Shown here in pieces: positions 5,490 through 8,172 of a stretch of 8,172 nt of DNA (position 1 is the stretch's first letter; every line of letters starts with the position of its first letter). Position numbers and translations under genes: made by a program. Source of the DNA: Acidobacteriota bacterium (GTDB lineage Bacteria; Acidobacteriota; Terriglobia; Terriglobales; Acidobacteriaceae); assembly GCA_021810735.1 (NCBI GenBank), contig JAJZIF010000153.1, positions 1-8,172 of the forward strand, read 5' to 3'. Under the pieces are notes generated by a model. The model was given only the letters and a program-made list of their open reading frames with translations, did not search any database and was not told where the DNA came from.

Positions 5490-8172
5490 ATGAGCATGGC
5501 TGAATTTACTCATCTACATCTTCATACGGATTATTCGCTGCTGGATGGAGCATGCGACGTCGACAAGCTGCTGAAGCATGTCCAGGGCATGGGGCAGAAG
5601 GCTGTCGCCATGACGGACCACGGCAACATTTATGGCGCGGTCCACTTTTCTGACGCGGCAAAAAAATACGACATTAATCCCATTTTAGGCTGCGAACTTT
5701 ACATCTGCCAGAAGGAGGACCACCGTGCCGATCCGCAGGGCGATCAATATCATCATCTGCTGGTGATCGCGGAAAACGATGAGGGCTATCGCAACCTGGT
5801 CCGCATCACGTCCGAGGCCTCGCTGCATGGCTTCTATCGCAAGCCGCGCATCAGCAAGAAATTTCTGGCGGAGCACTCAAAGGGTCTGATCGGATTTTCC
5901 GGCTGCCTCGCCGGAGAACTTTGCGAGCAGTTGACGAAGAACAACTACCATGGCGCGCGCGCGACGGCCAAGCAATATGAAGATATTTTTGGTCGCGGCA
6001 ATTTCTTTCTGGAAATTCAGGACCAGGGTTTGAAACTCGAGAAAAAGATCCATGCCGATCTGTTTCGCCTCGAAAAAGACCTCGATATTCCACTGATTGC
6101 CACCAACGACAGCCACTACATTGGCCACGACGATCACCACGCGCACGATGTGCTGCTGTGCGTGCAGACCGGCAGCACCATTCACGACGAAAAGCGTTTT
6201 CGCTTCGACGGCGACCAATTCTTCGTCAAGTCGGCTGAGGAAATGCTGAGTGTTTTCTCGCAGACGCCGGAAGTGGTGGCGCGGACCATGCAGTTTGGCG
6301 AGCGTTGCCATGTCAAGATCGACAAGATCTCCAATTCGTTCCCGCAGTTCGATGTACCGCCGGAATTTACCATCGACAGTTATTTTGCGAAGATTTGCCG
6401 AGAAGGCTTTCGCCGCCGCCTGGATACATCGATTCGATTTTTACGTGATAGTGGACACCTGCGCCACACCACAGACGAGTACGAGCAGCGTCTCGAACGC
6501 GAAATTGCCTGCATCCAGCAGATGAAGTTCTCCGGATATTTTTTGATCGTCTGGGACTTCATCCGCTACGCGAAAGAACAGGACATTCCCGTCGGCCCAG
6601 GCCGCGGCTCAGCCACCGGCTCGCTGGTCTCCTACGCCATGGGCATCACGGACGTCGATCCGCTGCAGAGCGAGCTTCTGTTCGAACGTTTCTTAAATCC
6701 CGAGCGCGTATCGATGCCGGACATCGACATCGATTTCTGCATGAACCGCCGCGGAGAAGTGATCGACTATGTGACCCGCAAGTACGGACGCGAACAAGTG
6801 GCGCAGATCATCACCTTCAACACCATGGCGGCCAAGGCGTCCATCAAAGATGTTGGCCGCGCGCTGGCGATGCCATACGGCGAAGTCGACAAAATCGCCA
6901 AGCTCATTCCCGCCACCATCGGCATGACGATCGACGATGCGTTGAAGGAATCCGAGCCGCTGCAGCAAATCTACGAAAATGATCTACAGATTCGCGAACT
7001 GATCGACATTGCGCGCAGGCTGGAAGGGCTGGCGCGCGGCGCGGGCATTCATGCGGCCGGCGTGGTGATTGCTCCTGAGCCGTTGACGAATCTGGTCCCA
7101 TTAAGCCGCGGCAAGAACGGCGAAATTGTTACTGCTTACGACATGAAGGCCATTGAAAAAATTGGTCTTCTGAAGATGGATTTTCTTGGTCTCACCGCGC
7201 TGACGGTGATTCACGAGGCGCTGCGACTGGTGCGCGTCAATCTTGGCATCGAGATCGACATGGAAACGATTACGCTCGATGATAAGCAAACCTATGAACA
7301 GGTTTTTCATCGCGCGCTTACCTCGGGCGTGTTTCAGTTTGAATCCCCGGGGATGCGCGATGTGCTGCGGCGCTATAAGCCGGATTCCGTTGCCGACCTG
7401 ACGGCGTTGAATGCTCTATATCGCCCCGGACCGATGCAGATGATCGATGACTTTGTCGAACGTAAGTGGGGGCGGAAACAGGTCGAATACGAATTTCCCG
7501 AACTTGAGGAGATTTTGAAGGAAACGCTCGGCGTCATCGTATACCAGGAACAGGTGATGCAGATTTCCAACGTGCTGGCAGGATACTCGCTCGGCGAAGC
7601 CGATCTGCTGCGTCGCGCAATGGGCAAGAAAGATCCAGTGGAAATGGCCCGGCAGCGGAACCGTTTTGTGCAGGGAGCGCTGGACAAGAAATTTCCGCAA
7701 AAGAAAATTGAACACATCTTTGAACTGATGGAGCGCTTCGCCGGATACGGTTTCAACAAGTCGCATTCCGCGGCCTATGCGTTGCTGGCGTACCACACGG
7801 CCTATCTGAAAACGCATTATGCAAAAGAATTTATGGCCGCGCTGCTGACCTCGGAAGTGAGCAAGCCGGACAATGTCGTGAAGTACATCAAGGAATGTCG
7901 CGAGATGGGCATTGCCGTCGAGCCGCCGGATGTGCGCGCCAGTGACGCCGACTTCACGCCCCATGGGGAAGCGATTCGATTCGGCCTGGCCGGCATAAAA
8001 AATGTGGGCCAAAACGCGATCGCCTCCATTCTGCAAGTCCGCAGTCAACTGGTGCAGGAAGGCAAGACATTTACTTCGTTTTGGGATTTTTGCGAGCGCA
8101 TCGATCTCCGTGTGATGAACAAGCGCGTACTGGAGTCGCTGATCAAGAGCGGCGCCCTCGACTGCTTCGGAC
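5490..8172 (+). CDS. dnaE: DNA polymerase III subunit alpha, DnaE (3' end beyond window)
   Basis: DnaE is the catalytic subunit of the bacterial replicase, a C-family polymerase. The window holds 894 codons of a protein usually about 1,150-1,200 residues long; the frame is open at the right edge. The N-terminal PHP domain (about 5-290) has the metal-ligand set His10, His12, Asp19, His44, Glu69, His89, Cys139, Asp207 and His209. The palm follows, with PGRGSATGSLVSYA for nucleotide binding, the acidic cluster PDIDIDF (Asp411, Asp413, Asp415) and Asp564 in KMDFLGL, matching the catalytic aspartates of E. coli DnaE (Asp401, Asp403, Asp555). The fingers include ALYRPGPM, YQEQVMQ and RFAGYGFNKSHSAAYA, and a helix-hairpin-helix segment begins near FGLAGIKNVG. 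The clamp-binding motif, OB fold and tau-binding region lie outside. The start is ATG 5490 or ATG 5496 (Met3); neither has a strong Shine-Dalgarno. No frameshift is visible. Confidence 0.97.
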   Translation, partial: MSMAEFTHLHLHTDYSLLDGACDVDKLLKHVQGMGQKAVAMTDHGNIYGAVHFSDAAKKYDINPILGCELYICQKEDHRADPQGDQYHHLLVIAENDEGYRNLVRITSEASLHGFYRKPRISKKFLAEHSKGLIGFSGCLAGELCEQLTKNNYHGARATAKQYEDIFGRGNFFLEIQDQGLKLEKKIHADLFRLEKDLDIPLIATNDSHYIGHDDHHAHDVLLCVQTGSTIHDEKRFRFDGDQFFVKSAEEMLSVFSQTPEVVARTMQFGERCHVKIDKISNSFPQFDVPPEFTIDSYFAKICREGFRRRLDTSIRFLRDSGHLRHTTDEYEQRLEREIACIQQMKFSGYFLIVWDFIRYAKEQDIPVGPGRGSATGSLVSYAMGITDVDPLQSELLFERFLNPERVSMPDIDIDFCMNRRGEVIDYVTRKYGREQVAQIITFNTMAAKASIKDVGRALAMPYGEVDKIAKLIPATIGMTIDDALKESEPLQQIYENDLQIRELIDIARRLEGLARGAGIHAAGVVIAPEPLTNLVPLSRGKNGEIVTAYDMKAIEKIGLLKMDFLGLTALTVIHEALRLVRVNLGIEIDMETITLDDKQTYEQVFHRALTSGVFQFESPGMRDVLRRYKPDSVADLTALNALYRPGPMQMIDDFVERKWGRKQVEYEFPELEEILKETLGVIVYQEQVMQISNVLAGYSLGEADLLRRAMGKKDPVEMARQRNRFVQGALDKKFPQKKIEHIFELMERFAGYGFNKSHSAAYALLAYHTAYLKTHYAKEFMAALLTSEVSKPDNVVKYIKECREMGIAVEPPDVRASDADFTPHGEAIRFGLAGIKNVGQNAIASILQVRSQLVQEGKTFTSFWDFCERIDLRVMNKRVLESLIKSGALDCFG

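Noticed and set aside
1..8172. A new defence, mobile or biosynthetic system
   Set aside because: All five coding regions are housekeeping, transport or single-enzyme genes in ordinary arrangement; no nuclease/helicase cluster, repeat array, reverse transcriptase, toxin pair or insertion boundary is visible.

Overview
The window looks like ordinary chromosome from a member of the Acidobacteriota, probably class Terriglobia (Koribacter/Terriglobus-like). This is inferred from recalled resemblance of the nucleotidyltransferase, the small repeat-domain protein and the DnaE N-terminus to acidobacterial proteins. It could not be tested by a search. The DNA is moderately GC-rich and the genes are densely packed. 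I see no transposase, integrase, phage gene, CRISPR array, toxin-antitoxin pair, rRNA or tRNA.

Layout. (1) 1-241: no convincing gene, only a short palindrome and a direct repeat near the left edge. (2) 242-736, minus: a small protein of unknown function that appears to contain two copies of one beta-rich domain. (3) 737-983: a divergent regulatory spacer with two perfect inverted repeats. (4) 984-2969, plus: a class II tRNA nucleotidyltransferase/poly(A) polymerase family enzyme with a lysine/alanine-rich tail of about 230 residues. (5) 2970-3025: a 56-bp convergent gap with a GC-rich hairpin. (6) 3026-4372, minus: an MFS transporter of the EntS/MFS_3 type. (7) 4373-4530: a second divergent spacer. 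(8) 4531-5352, plus: a nucleoside phosphorylase-fold protein with an atypical phosphate-binding region. (9) 5353-5489: a gap with two short hairpins. (10) 5490-8172, plus: the first 894 codons of dnaE, the replicative DNA polymerase III alpha subunit, cut by the window end.

How the genes relate. Strand changes separate most neighbours, so there is no long operon. Only the phosphorylase-like gene and dnaE share a direction, across a 137-bp gap. Two genes are information-processing housekeeping genes (tRNA 3'-end or RNA tailing, and DNA replication). The MFS exporter and the phosphorylase-like gene are divergent and could share control.

I did not find a new multi-gene system. The points most worth a second look are the histone-H1-like tail on the nucleotidyltransferase, the apparently complete metal-binding set of the DnaE PHP domain, the two-copy architecture and start of the small unknown protein, the non-canonical phosphate site of the phosphorylase-like protein, and the paired dyads at 813-874.
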